IMG/VR virus record: IMGVR_UViG_3300010149_000063 | Coordinates: 1-35,228 of that record | Reading direction: 5' to 3' (one strand) | Length of the DNA stretch: 35,228 nt | From: a virus | Shown here: one piece after another, positions 16,591-25,813 of the stretch | Layout: every line of letters begins with the position of its first letter | Numbering within the stretch: position 1 is the first letter of the stretch | Position numbers and translations under genes: made by a program | The notes under the pieces: generated by a model | What the model was told of the DNA's origin: nothing | Databases searched by the model: none | The model's input: the letters and a program-made list of their open reading frames with translations, nothing else

Positions 16591-18376
16591 ACCTCAAAAT
16601 TCGACGCCGAACATACAACAATTAAGCAACACAGGAGGTTCTAGTGCTAGAACGCAAAGAAGATATAAGGAATTAAGACAGAAAATAACTAATACAGAAG
16701 TTAACGTAGTACCTTATTCAAACTCTGTTGTACGTACTACGGCTATAGCTGGCAGAAGCTTAATACAACCATTGTCAGTTTTTACTCAAGGCAATATGAA
16801 AGATGTACTAGCAAATAGCTTTAAAGATTTCTTACAACAAGACCAAACATTACCTGTATCTTATAAAAACTATATAATTTCAGCAATGGGTGGATTAACT
16901 GGTAAAAGAGTATATGGCATTTCTGCTATTTTAGGCGCTTCATTTTTACAGGAAAGAAAGACAACACTTGATTTTGGCAGTACAGACATTGAAATAGAAT
17001 TATGTTTATTTGTTAATAATAACCTGATAGGTGATTTAGGTGGGAGAAACAATCCTATAGATAGAGGTATTTCATACGACGTCATAGCAATTCAATCATC
17101 ACTGGAAGCAACTAAGACCTCAACCATGAGATTAGGTAATAAACTTGTAGGTCAAGTAGAGAAAATAAAAGCTGGAATGAAAACATTTGAATCGCCTGGA
17201 GATGAAACAGGTGAAATGGCTTTCTTTAGACGTGTTCAACAAGGTGCTGTTGAGCCATCCATGTTTGCTGGAGCTAGACAAAATTGGAGAAACATTATGT
17301 TGGGTAGTTCTATAATACTAAACTTAGACCCTTCAGATGAAGCAAGACTTGGAAGTGCTGTAAGGGAAGTTAATCCACAATTTAGTTCTGTAAGAGGTTA
17401 TAGAGTGCATAGAATAGACGAAAAAGTTGCTACTTCAAAACAAGTACCAATACAGTTAAATACAGCTATGTCTTCTCCTGCTGCTCAAGCTCAAGGTAAG
17501 ATGAGTATTTCTGCTTTAGACCCAACACAGCCTATAAGTTCTGTCTTAGAAACAACCGCATCTACAGGTAAAACACAGAGTTTTAACGGTTCAAATAGAG
17601 AAACATTACTATCTCCTCACATGGAGAATTTCGGAGCGTTAGGTGTAATAGTGACATTTGATGATGGCACAAGACGTCTTATAGGCAGGATAGATGAAAA
17701 CATTATTAATAATGCTCGCGCTAGAAAAGCCAATAACCAAAACCCGTCAGCGCTTAGAAGAGATAACATGGTAAATGCTTTTTTCAATAGATTAAATGCC
17801 GCTAGAAGAGCGAAAAGACCTCAAGGAGGCGGTTCATCAGACTTAGGAGGGGTAAAAGTTGATTTAAATAAAGCTTTCGTCTCCAAGCCAATAAGCGGCC
17901 AATTAACAAGCACACAAGAAAAATATGATGAAATCATGAGAGCTGGTGTAGAAGGTCTCACACCAGAAGAAAGTAGAGCTTTTTTAACAGAACAGCGTCA
18001 AATTGCTCAAGCTCCGTCAGTGGTAGCTGGAAGATTAGCAGAAACTATGAGTCAACCAGAAGGTATGAAAATATTTGCTAGAGCTGCTAGTGATTATGTA
18101 AAAAACAGTTTAGACCCAAATTATTTTGTTTCAAATGCTCAATTGGATTTAGTAGATGCTGCAATGGGAGCCGGCGTAAATATTGATTTATTTGCTGAAA
18201 TGTTTGATGATAACACTGTAAGTCAAGCAGCAGGTCAGGCCGGACCTAAAGCAGAACTTCAAAAAATTAGACAAGCATTGACTCAAGGTAGTGATTCATC
18301 GATATACAAAGGTCAGGGTTTTACTGCGCAAGAGATTTTAAACAACAACACAAACATCTTTAAAGGAGAGAGATAA
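16547..18376 (+). CDS. Tape measure extension / tail protein in -1 frame
   Basis: This frame is open from 16523 to 18376, but has no ATG, GTG or TTG until a TTG at 16772 that lacks a ribosome site. Entry by -1 frameshift at 16541-16547 would add 609 residues to the 860-residue tape measure. The first residues are strongly basic (LRRGPARRRNRRRRAPQ), then come alpha/beta-looking segments (TTLDFGSTDIEIELCLFVNN at ~140-160) and a helical C-terminus. Independent translation from 16772 would give 534 residues. The coordinates given start at the first codon after the slip. The next gene starts 2 bases after its stop with AAGGAGAG as ribosome site. No family was recognised. Confidence 0.65.
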   Translation, partial: LRRGPARRRNRRRRAPQNSTPNIQQLSNTGGSSARTQRRYKELRQKITNTEVNVVPYSNSVVRTTAIAGRSLIQPLSVFTQGNMKDVLANSFKDFLQQDQTLPVSYKNYIISAMGGLTGKRVYGISAILGASFLQERKTTLDFGSTDIEIELCLFVNNNLIGDLGGRNNPIDRGISYDVIAIQSSLEATKTSTMRLGNKLVGQVEKIKAGMKTFESPGDETGEMAFFRRVQQGAVEPSMFAGARQNWRNIMLGSSIILNLDPSDEARLGSAVREVNPQFSSVRGYRVHRIDEKVATSKQVPIQLNTAMSSPAAQAQGKMSISALDPTQPISSVLETTASTGKTQSFNGSNRETLLSPHMENFGALGVIVTFDDGTRRLIGRIDENIINNARARKANNQNPSALRRDNMVNAFFNRLNAARRAKRPQGGGSSDLGGVKVDLNKAFVSKPISGQLTSTQEKYDEIMRAGVEGLTPEESRAFLTEQRQIAQAPSVVAGRLAETMSQPEGMKIFARAASDYVKNSLDPNYFVSNAQLDLVDAAMGAGVNIDLFAEMFDDNTVSQAAGQAGPKAELQKIRQALTQGSDSSIYKGQGFTAQEILNNNTNIFKGER

Positions 18377-18378
18377 CA

Positions 18379-21300
18379 ATGACAGATATTAATTTTGAAC
18401 AAGGCGCCGTCATCGAAGGTAAGACGGTTGAATCAACTGCTAAGAGTGACCAAAACGCTAGTTTCGACATGGCAAAGAAGTTCCAAGAAAAGTGGGAAAA
18501 AGTTTATGAGCCTATGTTTAATACAATGGTTAATGAATTTATCTTAAGAAAAGGTGAGCAAAGAGGTATTTCATACTTTAATAATCTGAACATAAACTTG
18601 CACTCACACAACTTACCTGCTCCAATTCCTATGGGAATGTATATTACTTCTTTTCAATGGGGTAATACATTAAACGACCCATACAATCAGTGTAGTATGA
18701 GATTAAAAATGCCTTTGAGTATTGCAACAGAGTTGTTTGCAGATGAACATGGTAAAATGTCTCCCGGTCAATACATATACATTTCTAGTGCTCCAGCAAG
18801 TATTGGTAAAGTAAAGTCTCCACATACTCCTAAAGATGCTTGGGATTTACCGTTTGCAAAGGGAATGTTTTTAGGATGTATTACAGATATAAACTGGACA
18901 ATGTCAACAGACAACACTGGGAACATCATACAGGTTATAGATGTAGAAGCTAATAGCTTTATTCATGCACTTCAGATGGGACAATACTTTATTTCACCAC
19001 TAGATATAGTCGACCAAAATAGACCTCAAATTAGTGCTTCTATTCAAGGAACACTAAGAGACTTAATTGGTAGAGTAGAAGGAACTACAATTTCTTCTTC
19101 ACCCTTCGCATTATCTTTAAATGATTGGAATAAAATAACAGAAGTTTTACTTTCAATGGCAACAAAAGGTTTTAAAGGTAAAGAGGTAGTAAGTACTACA
19201 GTAGGGGAAGATTTTTCATTTAAAGAAACAAAAGTAGGTAGCTATGAAAAAGCGTTATTAGATGCAGGTTTTCGTATGGACATACAAGGTTCAATGCAGT
19301 ATTTACTTAAGTTATTAGGTTATCCTTTATTACCTGCAACACTTAAAATGGAGCCTTTTGATACAAACAGTTGGTTAGAGTTGTTTTATACAAGTGATTT
19401 AAGTGTTAATCAGCTTTTAACAATGTTTTATAAACAGTCTTCTGAAGAGGAGTTTGTTAAGCTTTGTAAGAAACTTGCAGACTTTATTCGTACAGTCGGT
19501 CAAGGTTCAGTTTTATTTACAGGTGATGAAGCTCTAGACAGAGCAGCGACATTTTTAATGAAAGATGTTGAGGAAGCATTAGCAGCAGAAAATGCAGCAG
19601 CTACTGGTGCGTTATCATTAGGTGCAACTAGAATCGGTGATGTTATTAGGGTTGCAACATATTCAGATGACTTGCCACCTTCTTGTTCTTTAAGAGCAAC
19701 TATGCCTAGAGAGCCACTTCAAATTAATGCATTAGAAAGTATTAAAAATGCAAATGAGCTATCAACTACTATTTGGTCGCTATTTAAAGGTACATTTCAT
19801 TTTGATGAAGAGATGTATGAGTTATATCCAATTTTAGTACCTATACATAATGCTGATTTGTATCAAGCAACTAAGTCAGGTGAAAGTGAAGTACCTTGGA
19901 ATTTAAGAGACAAACTACATCCGTTGCATAACCAAATGAAATGCATACCTTATATTATTTTCAGACAAAAACCAATGTTTCCCGGTGTTTCTATTTCACA
20001 GGAAGAAAATGCAAAGAAAGTATTAGAGTTTAACTACAACTTATTAGTGAATAAACCATACAAATTACCTACATACATTACAGACAGTGAATTAGCAGGA
20101 ACAAATCAAGAAGGCAAACAACATGGTTTAGCTGGACTTTTACCTTATGTGGTACATCAAGATGAAATTATTTCTATGTCATGCCAACTTTCAGACTATA
20201 AACGTTTAAATGGTGTAAGAATTAAATCTCCGTTTTCACAAAAGCAATCTCAAGTGAATCAAACTTTCTCCATTGCTGACCCTGTCATAGATGTTCAAGA
20301 TGCTGTAAGAAATGGTTTAAGAATGTATAAAGGAACTTATCCTCTTGTAGGTCTTGAAGATGACATGACTAGAGAATTATTAGGTTCTTATGCTGAACGT
20401 TATTTTACAACTTACGGTTATGAAAACAATATGCCACAGGGTGCTCTTGTTTGTAAGTATCGCAACAACATGGATGTATTGCCAGGACAATTCTTAGCAA
20501 TAAACGTAAGTGGCACAGAATACCCTGCAGGTGCTGATACGAGAGTATATCCTAATGGAACGCCTGTTGATGAAAAAGCTTTTAATGATTATTATACATT
20601 TATAAGGAATACTTTCGTTGTTTATGTCAATGATGTACAAAATAGTTTAGAAGTTGACGGTGTGGGTAATGTTATTGCTTCTACTACAATAATGTTTGAA
20701 AGAGGTGTATTTGGTTATCAGCATCCTATATTACCTTACTATAAAGCAGCAACAACAGACCCATACAATGCATTAAATGAATCAGACGAAGAAAAAGCTG
20801 CAACATCAACTGTAAGAAAAGACACTCAAACGCTTTTACAAACTGTAGGTAATTTAAAGAGAAGAAAAGATGATGCATCACCCGTAAGTGCTACTGCTGG
20901 ACAGCCATCTACTCAAGCAGATATAAAAAGAATTTCTGGTATTGACATATTCGAAGATGGATATACAAGCACAAGAAGAGAAACAGCATTGCGCATGTTA
21001 TCAAGAGGTATTATTGACAAAGCAAGATACGATGCAATAATTCAGTCTATTGACGTACCAGATGATACGTATGATTATTATGATGACATGATTAGTCAAG
21101 GTTTAATTCTTGAAGATGATGCAGCACTTGCTCTAAGAAAAGAAGAGTTTAGTCAAAGAGTTGCTCTATATCTACAAGGTCAATGGATTAATCAAGAAAC
21201 ACATGATGCTTTACTTGTTTTAATTGCAAACTTAGTAGATGTAGATGCCCCTAGTCCAATACCAAAAGCACTAAGAAAAGCATTCCACAAAGCAATGAGA

Positions 21301-21411
21301 GCTCAAGGAACTGCAGAGCTTGATGGTTCTATAACAGTTGAAGAAGAACCTGCAGCACCTCTCTCTTGGGATGCAGACCAAATAGTTATACCAGATGCAA
21401 AATATAGATAG
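18379..21411 (+). CDS. Baseplate hub protein candidate
   Basis: The product is 1010 residues. It lies after the tape measure and before the spike gene, the usual place of the gp27/gpD-like hub. Residues ~70-220 (PIPMGMYITSFQWGNTLNDP, then MFLGCITDINWTM and IIQVIDVEANSFIHAL) look like the beta-rich hub domain that carries the spike. Later parts (NMDVLPGQFLAINVSG at ~695-710 and FERGVFGYQHPILPYYKAA at ~773-791) also read as beta-structured tail protein. The last ~200 residues are charged and helical (RETALRMLSRGIIDKARYDA). It is about 2.5 times longer than T4 gp27. The hub call rests on order and partial pattern. Confidence 0.55.
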   Translation: MTDINFEQGAVIEGKTVESTAKSDQNASFDMAKKFQEKWEKVYEPMFNTMVNEFILRKGEQRGISYFNNLNINLHSHNLPAPIPMGMYITSFQWGNTLNDPYNQCSMRLKMPLSIATELFADEHGKMSPGQYIYISSAPASIGKVKSPHTPKDAWDLPFAKGMFLGCITDINWTMSTDNTGNIIQVIDVEANSFIHALQMGQYFISPLDIVDQNRPQISASIQGTLRDLIGRVEGTTISSSPFALSLNDWNKITEVLLSMATKGFKGKEVVSTTVGEDFSFKETKVGSYEKALLDAGFRMDIQGSMQYLLKLLGYPLLPATLKMEPFDTNSWLELFYTSDLSVNQLLTMFYKQSSEEEFVKLCKKLADFIRTVGQGSVLFTGDEALDRAATFLMKDVEEALAAENAAATGALSLGATRIGDVIRVATYSDDLPPSCSLRATMPREPLQINALESIKNANELSTTIWSLFKGTFHFDEEMYELYPILVPIHNADLYQATKSGESEVPWNLRDKLHPLHNQMKCIPYIIFRQKPMFPGVSISQEENAKKVLEFNYNLLVNKPYKLPTYITDSELAGTNQEGKQHGLAGLLPYVVHQDEIISMSCQLSDYKRLNGVRIKSPFSQKQSQVNQTFSIADPVIDVQDAVRNGLRMYKGTYPLVGLEDDMTRELLGSYAERYFTTYGYENNMPQGALVCKYRNNMDVLPGQFLAINVSGTEYPAGADTRVYPNGTPVDEKAFNDYYTFIRNTFVVYVNDVQNSLEVDGVGNVIASTTIMFERGVFGYQHPILPYYKAATTDPYNALNESDEEKAATSTVRKDTQTLLQTVGNLKRRKDDASPVSATAGQPSTQADIKRISGIDIFEDGYTSTRRETALRMLSRGIIDKARYDAIIQSIDVPDDTYDYYDDMISQGLILEDDAALALRKEEFSQRVALYLQGQWINQETHDALLVLIANLVDVDAPSPIPKALRKAFHKAMRAQGTAELDGSITVEEEPAAPLSWDADQIVIPDAKYR

Positions 21412-21419
21412 GAGAGATT

Positions 21420-22262
21420 ATGCAAAGTCAAGGAAATTTATTTAGAGAAAGTTATCAAGATTTTTCTAGAGCAAAAGTAGTTAGAGGATTTATAAAACTA
21501 GCTATTCGTAGTGGTGGTAGTTTTACATACAATGTCATAGATGAACAAGGCAACTTGTTTAATAACGTCTCTTTTCTTAATCCAATAGGTGGAAGTCATA
21601 ATTCTTTTATGGTTGTCCCAGTTTTTGAAGGACAAGAAGTCTACTTACTCAAGACAATTCCGAATGATTTGCCATATATAATAGGAACAGTATTTCACCC
21701 TAGTCATCAAAAGGTACAGAATTTTACAAATTATACACCTATCTCTAAAGAAGTTGATGCAATTTCTAAAAATGACTTAGTTTTCCATAACTTAGACAGT
21801 CAAATAAACATATCAGCAACCAATGGATTAATTTTCAATTCTGATAATAACATTAGAATGGCACTTGGTAATGAAGGTTGTTTTAAAATAAGTAAAGATG
21901 GAAAAGGTGGAGACTATATACTTAATGGTGCACAGTTTTTACTTGAGAGAAAGAAATATATAGATGAATTAGATGCAAAGATAGTTAAAATGGAAGAACA
22001 TCTAGGCCATTTAACAAATACAGTTGCTGCAATGATAACTGGTCTTCAATCTTTAGGTGTCCCGGCATCTGCAAGCAACCCAGTTTTAGGGGCAGCTTTG
22101 GCTTTGACTATGAGTACTGCATTAACACCAAACAGCCAGTCTCAAACTGCAAATGGTGAACTTCAAGCTCTACCTAAAAGAACAACTACTGCCCATACTC
22201 AAAATTGTGCTAAAGCATTAAATAAAAGAGTCATAGTACCTAAAACAGACACTATTGGGTAA
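21420..22262 (+). CDS. Baseplate spike / OB-fold central protein
   Basis: The product is 280 residues. Residues ~20-100 (VRGFIKLAIRSGGSFTYNVI and MVVPVFEGQEVYLLKT) resemble an OB-fold of gp5/gpV-type spike proteins, and ISATNGLIFNSDNNIRMALG is a short beta repeat as in spike shafts. The C-terminal half is helical and Ala/Thr-rich. The gene directly follows the hub with a good GGAGAG ribosome site. It probably forms the trimeric tip or its base. No lysozyme domain is visible. Confidence 0.55.
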   Translation: MQSQGNLFRESYQDFSRAKVVRGFIKLAIRSGGSFTYNVIDEQGNLFNNVSFLNPIGGSHNSFMVVPVFEGQEVYLLKTIPNDLPYIIGTVFHPSHQKVQNFTNYTPISKEVDAISKNDLVFHNLDSQINISATNGLIFNSDNNIRMALGNEGCFKISKDGKGGDYILNGAQFLLERKKYIDELDAKIVKMEEHLGHLTNTVAAMITGLQSLGVPASASNPVLGAALALTMSTALTPNSQSQTANGELQALPKRTTTAHTQNCAKALNKRVIVPKTDTIG

Positions 22263-22362
22263 TACGTATAATAGAGGGTTATCTGTTTAATCGACGTTTA
22301 ACTTTCTATTATTAAACCATAAAACATATTAAGAAACTAATTTAATTAAACAGGAGTTAAAC

Positions 22363-24327
22363 ATGTCAATACCTAGCTTTGACGGATATGTAAATAGCGC
22401 AGTACCAGAAATTGCTGCTATTGAAAGTAATACAAAACTTCCAGGAAACAGAGAGTTATACCCGGGTTTTCCATTCCCGTCCAATGCTTTTTTGGCAAAT
22501 TTAACTAAGGTTCCTGCGAAATACTATTTAGAAATAAGAAAAGGTTCTAAGATAGACAGTGTCGTATCTTTTCCTTATGACCCACAAGTATTTAATTACT
22601 CTAGACCTACACCAATAAACATTCAGTATACATTAGGTGGAGTTTATAGAGAAACAAACAGTATCAGAAGACATATTATTAACATGAGTGGTAGAAGTGG
22701 TATTGCTCATCGTATTGGTTATAATAGACGTGGACAGTTTATTTACGTCCCAGGTCAAATAATCTTTAATGAGTTTGATGAATTTCTAAAACGATATACA
22801 GAGTTATGTACACAACTTTATGCTGTCCCTGGTAAAGTAATAAAAGGTGCTACTACATTTACAAGACAAGTAGGTGCAAGAACAGAGTTAGGAGCTGCAA
22901 CTGGTGAAGGCGTTCAAATGATTCTTCGTTGTTTAGATGATGATTTACATTTACTAGTTGAACCTAAAAACTTTGCATGGCAAAAAAATGCAGATGATGC
23001 ACGTTTCGACTGTAGGTGGGAAATGGACTTCGAAGGTTATGGTTATCCAGTTTATCCACAATACAGAGATGTATTTACGCAAGCTCTTGATAGGTTTGAC
23101 CAAGTAATGGGTCTAGCTGGTGGGTTTGTTGGTATGATAGGCAACATTGTTAATAACATATCTGATGACTATATTGGTCGTTTTAGAAGAAGTATTAATA
23201 ATACAATAGGTACAATGGCAGTTGCTATTGACTTAGCTTCTTCTTTTGAAGGTATATGGCATAATGCTGTTGGTGTTGCTGCAGACTTTTATAGAGTTGC
23301 TAATCAAGGACGACGTATAGGTAATAAATACATACAAATGCGTGAAAACCTGTCTAATGAATACTCAAACCAATTATCAACAATTCAAGACAACTTTAAC
23401 AACTCAAGACAAGCTAGTGGGATTGGACGTCCTATAGTATCAGACCAAAACTTTGCTGATATTGAAAACAATATGCAAGCATTACTTTCTGCACCTTCTT
23501 ATACAAGAGGTAATGATTTAAAAAATTATGGTGTTGGTAAGTTTATAATGGCACAAAACATGTTGATTAATCAGGCTGAACTAGTAAGAGGTCAAATTAC
23601 AAAGTCTTATTATGAAAACTCAGAAAAACAAAATGCTACATTAGACCAACAATACTTTGGCTCTTTTTTAAAAAATGAGAATAACTATGGTAAGTTAACA
23701 TCAAAGGACATACGCGTAAATACTTCACCAAAAGACTTTGATAGAGATAATGCAATTCCATACCCAATGAAAGCTCATGAAGATTTAGTATCTATAGCAC
23801 ATAAATTCTTTGGTACTACAGAAGCATGGACTACTTTAATGACATTTAACAAATGGCGTGATAGCAGAAGAAATCAACATGGTGAATACCCAAAGAGTGG
23901 TGAAATAATACTAATTCCACGTGAAGAAGTTGCTGGTAGAAACAAGTTTAATGTTCAAGGTGATTTAATTGGTGTTGATGTATCTGTTAAAACAGACGAC
24001 ATTACGTTTAACGATAAGGGTGATATAAGCCTATGTTCAGGACAAGACTGTGTTTCACAAAGTATTAGAAATGTTTTACTCACTAAGAACGATGAGCTAT
24101 TAGGATTTAATGATTACGGATTTACAAACATTACAGACTTTGAAGATACAACATACATAAGTGCAGTCTTAAGAGACCAATTAACTTCAGACCCACGTAT
24201 AATTGATGTAAGAGATATACAAGTTGAAAAAGATGATGATGATGATACAAGAATCAATATTTCTTGCAAGGTACAGACTGTAGAACTTAATCAAGTAGCC
24301 GTAAGAGCACCACTAAGTGGTTATTAA
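22363..24327 (+). CDS. Baseplate protein: LysM plus gp25-like fusion
   Basis: The product is 654 residues. The N-terminal ~220 residues (FPYDPQVFNYSRPTPINIQY, HIINMSGRSG) look like tail/baseplate proteins that precede LysM domains. A LysM-like segment is at ~465-525 (YPMKAHEDLVSIAHKFFGTT, then SGEIILIP), as in tail protein X/gp53-type adaptors. The last ~100 residues (QSIRNVLLTKNDELLGFNDY, then VLRDQLTSDPRIIDV and an acidic DDDDD run) match the gp25/gpW-like wedge fold. The gene therefore appears to join functions that are separate in T4. A CAGGAG ribosome site precedes it, and a promoter-like sequence follows its end. Confidence 0.65.
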   Translation: MSIPSFDGYVNSAVPEIAAIESNTKLPGNRELYPGFPFPSNAFLANLTKVPAKYYLEIRKGSKIDSVVSFPYDPQVFNYSRPTPINIQYTLGGVYRETNSIRRHIINMSGRSGIAHRIGYNRRGQFIYVPGQIIFNEFDEFLKRYTELCTQLYAVPGKVIKGATTFTRQVGARTELGAATGEGVQMILRCLDDDLHLLVEPKNFAWQKNADDARFDCRWEMDFEGYGYPVYPQYRDVFTQALDRFDQVMGLAGGFVGMIGNIVNNISDDYIGRFRRSINNTIGTMAVAIDLASSFEGIWHNAVGVAADFYRVANQGRRIGNKYIQMRENLSNEYSNQLSTIQDNFNNSRQASGIGRPIVSDQNFADIENNMQALLSAPSYTRGNDLKNYGVGKFIMAQNMLINQAELVRGQITKSYYENSEKQNATLDQQYFGSFLKNENNYGKLTSKDIRVNTSPKDFDRDNAIPYPMKAHEDLVSIAHKFFGTTEAWTTLMTFNKWRDSRRNQHGEYPKSGEIILIPREEVAGRNKFNVQGDLIGVDVSVKTDDITFNDKGDISLCSGQDCVSQSIRNVLLTKNDELLGFNDYGFTNITDFEDTTYISAVLRDQLTSDPRIIDVRDIQVEKDDDDDTRINISCKVQTVELNQVAVRAPLSGY

Positions 24328-24338
24328 AAAAAAAATGA

Positions 24339-24367
24339 TTAAAACAACAATCAAAATGATATATAAT
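24339..24367 (+). promoter_or_regulatory. Candidate promoter for baseplate J/fibre unit
   Basis: TTAAAA (24339-24344), 17 bases and TATAAT (24362-24367) lie 22 bases before the GTG start of the wedge gene. Box sequences, spacing and the GATATATAATA context are the same as at 13099-13127. It probably boosts transcription of the wedge and fibre genes. Confidence 0.5.
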
Positions 24368-24388
24368 ACTAAGAAAAGGAGAATATAA

Positions 24389-25801
24389 GTGCCAATTTTT
24401 GTTCCAAGAAATCCCCAACAAGTCTTAAGAGAAATGCTTGGCAAAGTAGTAAATAGAACTGAGTTATCTGATGTACAGGTAGGTTCTTCTTTATTTACTC
24501 TGCTAAATGCTATGGCACACGAAGTTGCCAATACAGAAGCGCGTATGTTTAATCTAAGAGCATCTTTTGCTTTAGAGAATGCTGAAGGTGAAGATTTAGA
24601 TGCACGTGTTGCAGAATTACCACCTATTGGCATTAGTAGAAAGAAATCATCTAACGCTTCTGGCTCTGTCCTAAAAATTACTAGAACTGGAGCAAGTGCT
24701 CTAGCAGGTCCAACTGTGATACCAATAGGTTCAACTATTAGTAAATCTGAAGATGGCACTAAATATAGAACTGCATCAACCATTACTATACCTTTTCCTG
24801 ATACTTCTATAGACAATGTTTATGTCGTTTGTATGTCAACAGGTTCGTCTGGTAATGCAACCACCGGTGCAATAGATACAATTGAAGGTATGCCAGATGA
24901 GATTATTGCTGTTGAAAATACTTCACCAATAAATAATGGGTTTGAAGTAGAAACAGACTCATCATTAAGAAACAGAGCAACAAGATACATTAATTCTTTA
25001 GGTAGAGTTGGTATTAAATCTCTGGAGTTTTTAGGCACTTCATTTATTTCTTCAGAGAATACTTCATTTAGTTTTGCTGGTGTCTATGAAGACCCAGAAA
25101 GACCCGGTTATTCTGAGTTAGTAGTTGATGATGGAAGTGGTTTAGAAGACCCAGGTACAAGATTTTCATCACCTAGGTCAGTGACTATTGGTAGTGGAGG
25201 TGCTAGATTCTTAACTCATGAAAGACCTGCAACAAAAGAATTAACTGCAGGTAATATATCTATAACAAACTCAGATGGAGACCGCGTGGTTTTAGCAGAT
25301 AATGACTTTATCTCTATTCCTGAACGTGGTATTTTATATTTTAAGAGTGGCGTTTTAACAGGTGGTGAAACAGTTAACATATCTTCTGTAAGGCTTTATT
25401 CAGGAGCTATTGCAGAGCTTCAAGAGGAAATAGAAGGCAATGTAAATGATGGCTCTGTATTAACAGGATTTAGAGCAGCAGGTTGTCGTGTTAGAGTAAG
25501 TCCTCCAGTTAAGACAGACTTTGAAGTTAAGATAAACATAATCGTAAGTCCTGAAAGTGATAGAAGAAACGTTATAGAAGCAGTGCGTTTTGCTACTGTT
25601 GATTTTATCAATGACCTAGATATTGGGCAGGAACTTTTACCTAGTCAACTAAGCACTCACTTAATGACAACTCAAAATATACTTTCAGCCGGTGTATTCA
25701 TTAGAAACACTACAACACCAATGGATAAAGTTTTTCCAGCAAGTGGAAAGCACGTTTTAAGAACATCTAGTGATAAAATTGACGTATTTACAACAAACTA
25801 A
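24389..25801 (+). CDS. Baseplate wedge protein, gp6 / J-like
   Basis: The product is 470 residues and starts at GTG with AAGGAG 7 bases upstream. The layout of the baseplate J/gp6/gp47 family is visible: an N-terminal helical region (VGSSLFTLLNAMAHEVANTE), then EGEDLDARVAELPPIGISRK at ~70-90, beta segments (AGPTVIPIGSTISKSEDGTK), TDSSLRNRATRYINSLGRVG at ~190-210, and a C-terminal DFEVKINIIVSPESDRRNV region followed by DIGQELLPSQLSTHL. These proteins form the wedge ring that triggers sheath contraction. It follows the gp25-like fusion, as in other contractile systems. Confidence 0.8.
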   Translation: MPIFVPRNPQQVLREMLGKVVNRTELSDVQVGSSLFTLLNAMAHEVANTEARMFNLRASFALENAEGEDLDARVAELPPIGISRKKSSNASGSVLKITRTGASALAGPTVIPIGSTISKSEDGTKYRTASTITIPFPDTSIDNVYVVCMSTGSSGNATTGAIDTIEGMPDEIIAVENTSPINNGFEVETDSSLRNRATRYINSLGRVGIKSLEFLGTSFISSENTSFSFAGVYEDPERPGYSELVVDDGSGLEDPGTRFSSPRSVTIGSGGARFLTHERPATKELTAGNISITNSDGDRVVLADNDFISIPERGILYFKSGVLTGGETVNISSVRLYSGAIAELQEEIEGNVNDGSVLTGFRAAGCRVRVSPPVKTDFEVKINIIVSPESDRRNVIEAVRFATVDFINDLDIGQELLPSQLSTHLMTTQNILSAGVFIRNTTTPMDKVFPASGKHVLRTSSDKIDVFTTN

Positions 25802-25813
25802 AGGATTTAAAAA

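Noticed and set aside
16633-16646. AGGAGG followed by GTG as a start for the frame downstream of the tape measure
   Set aside because: The GTG is in the wrong frame and meets a stop after ten codons. In the open frame the AGGAGG is part of Gly codons.
16772-16774. TTG as the true start of the 534-residue protein
   Set aside because: It has no ribosome site, the frame is open ~250 bases upstream with coding-like sequence, and a phased slippery heptamer gives a better entry. It is kept only as an alternative.
22267-22317. TATAAT at 22267 and the GTTTAAT/ATTAAAC stem at 22285-22317 as promoter and terminator
   Set aside because: No -35 box at a proper distance, and the 7-base AT-only stem has a 19-base loop and no T tract.
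24313-24816. Long - strand open frame opposite the wedge gene start
   Set aside because: It is a reverse shadow of a strongly supported + strand gene and runs across the promoter gap without a ribosome site.
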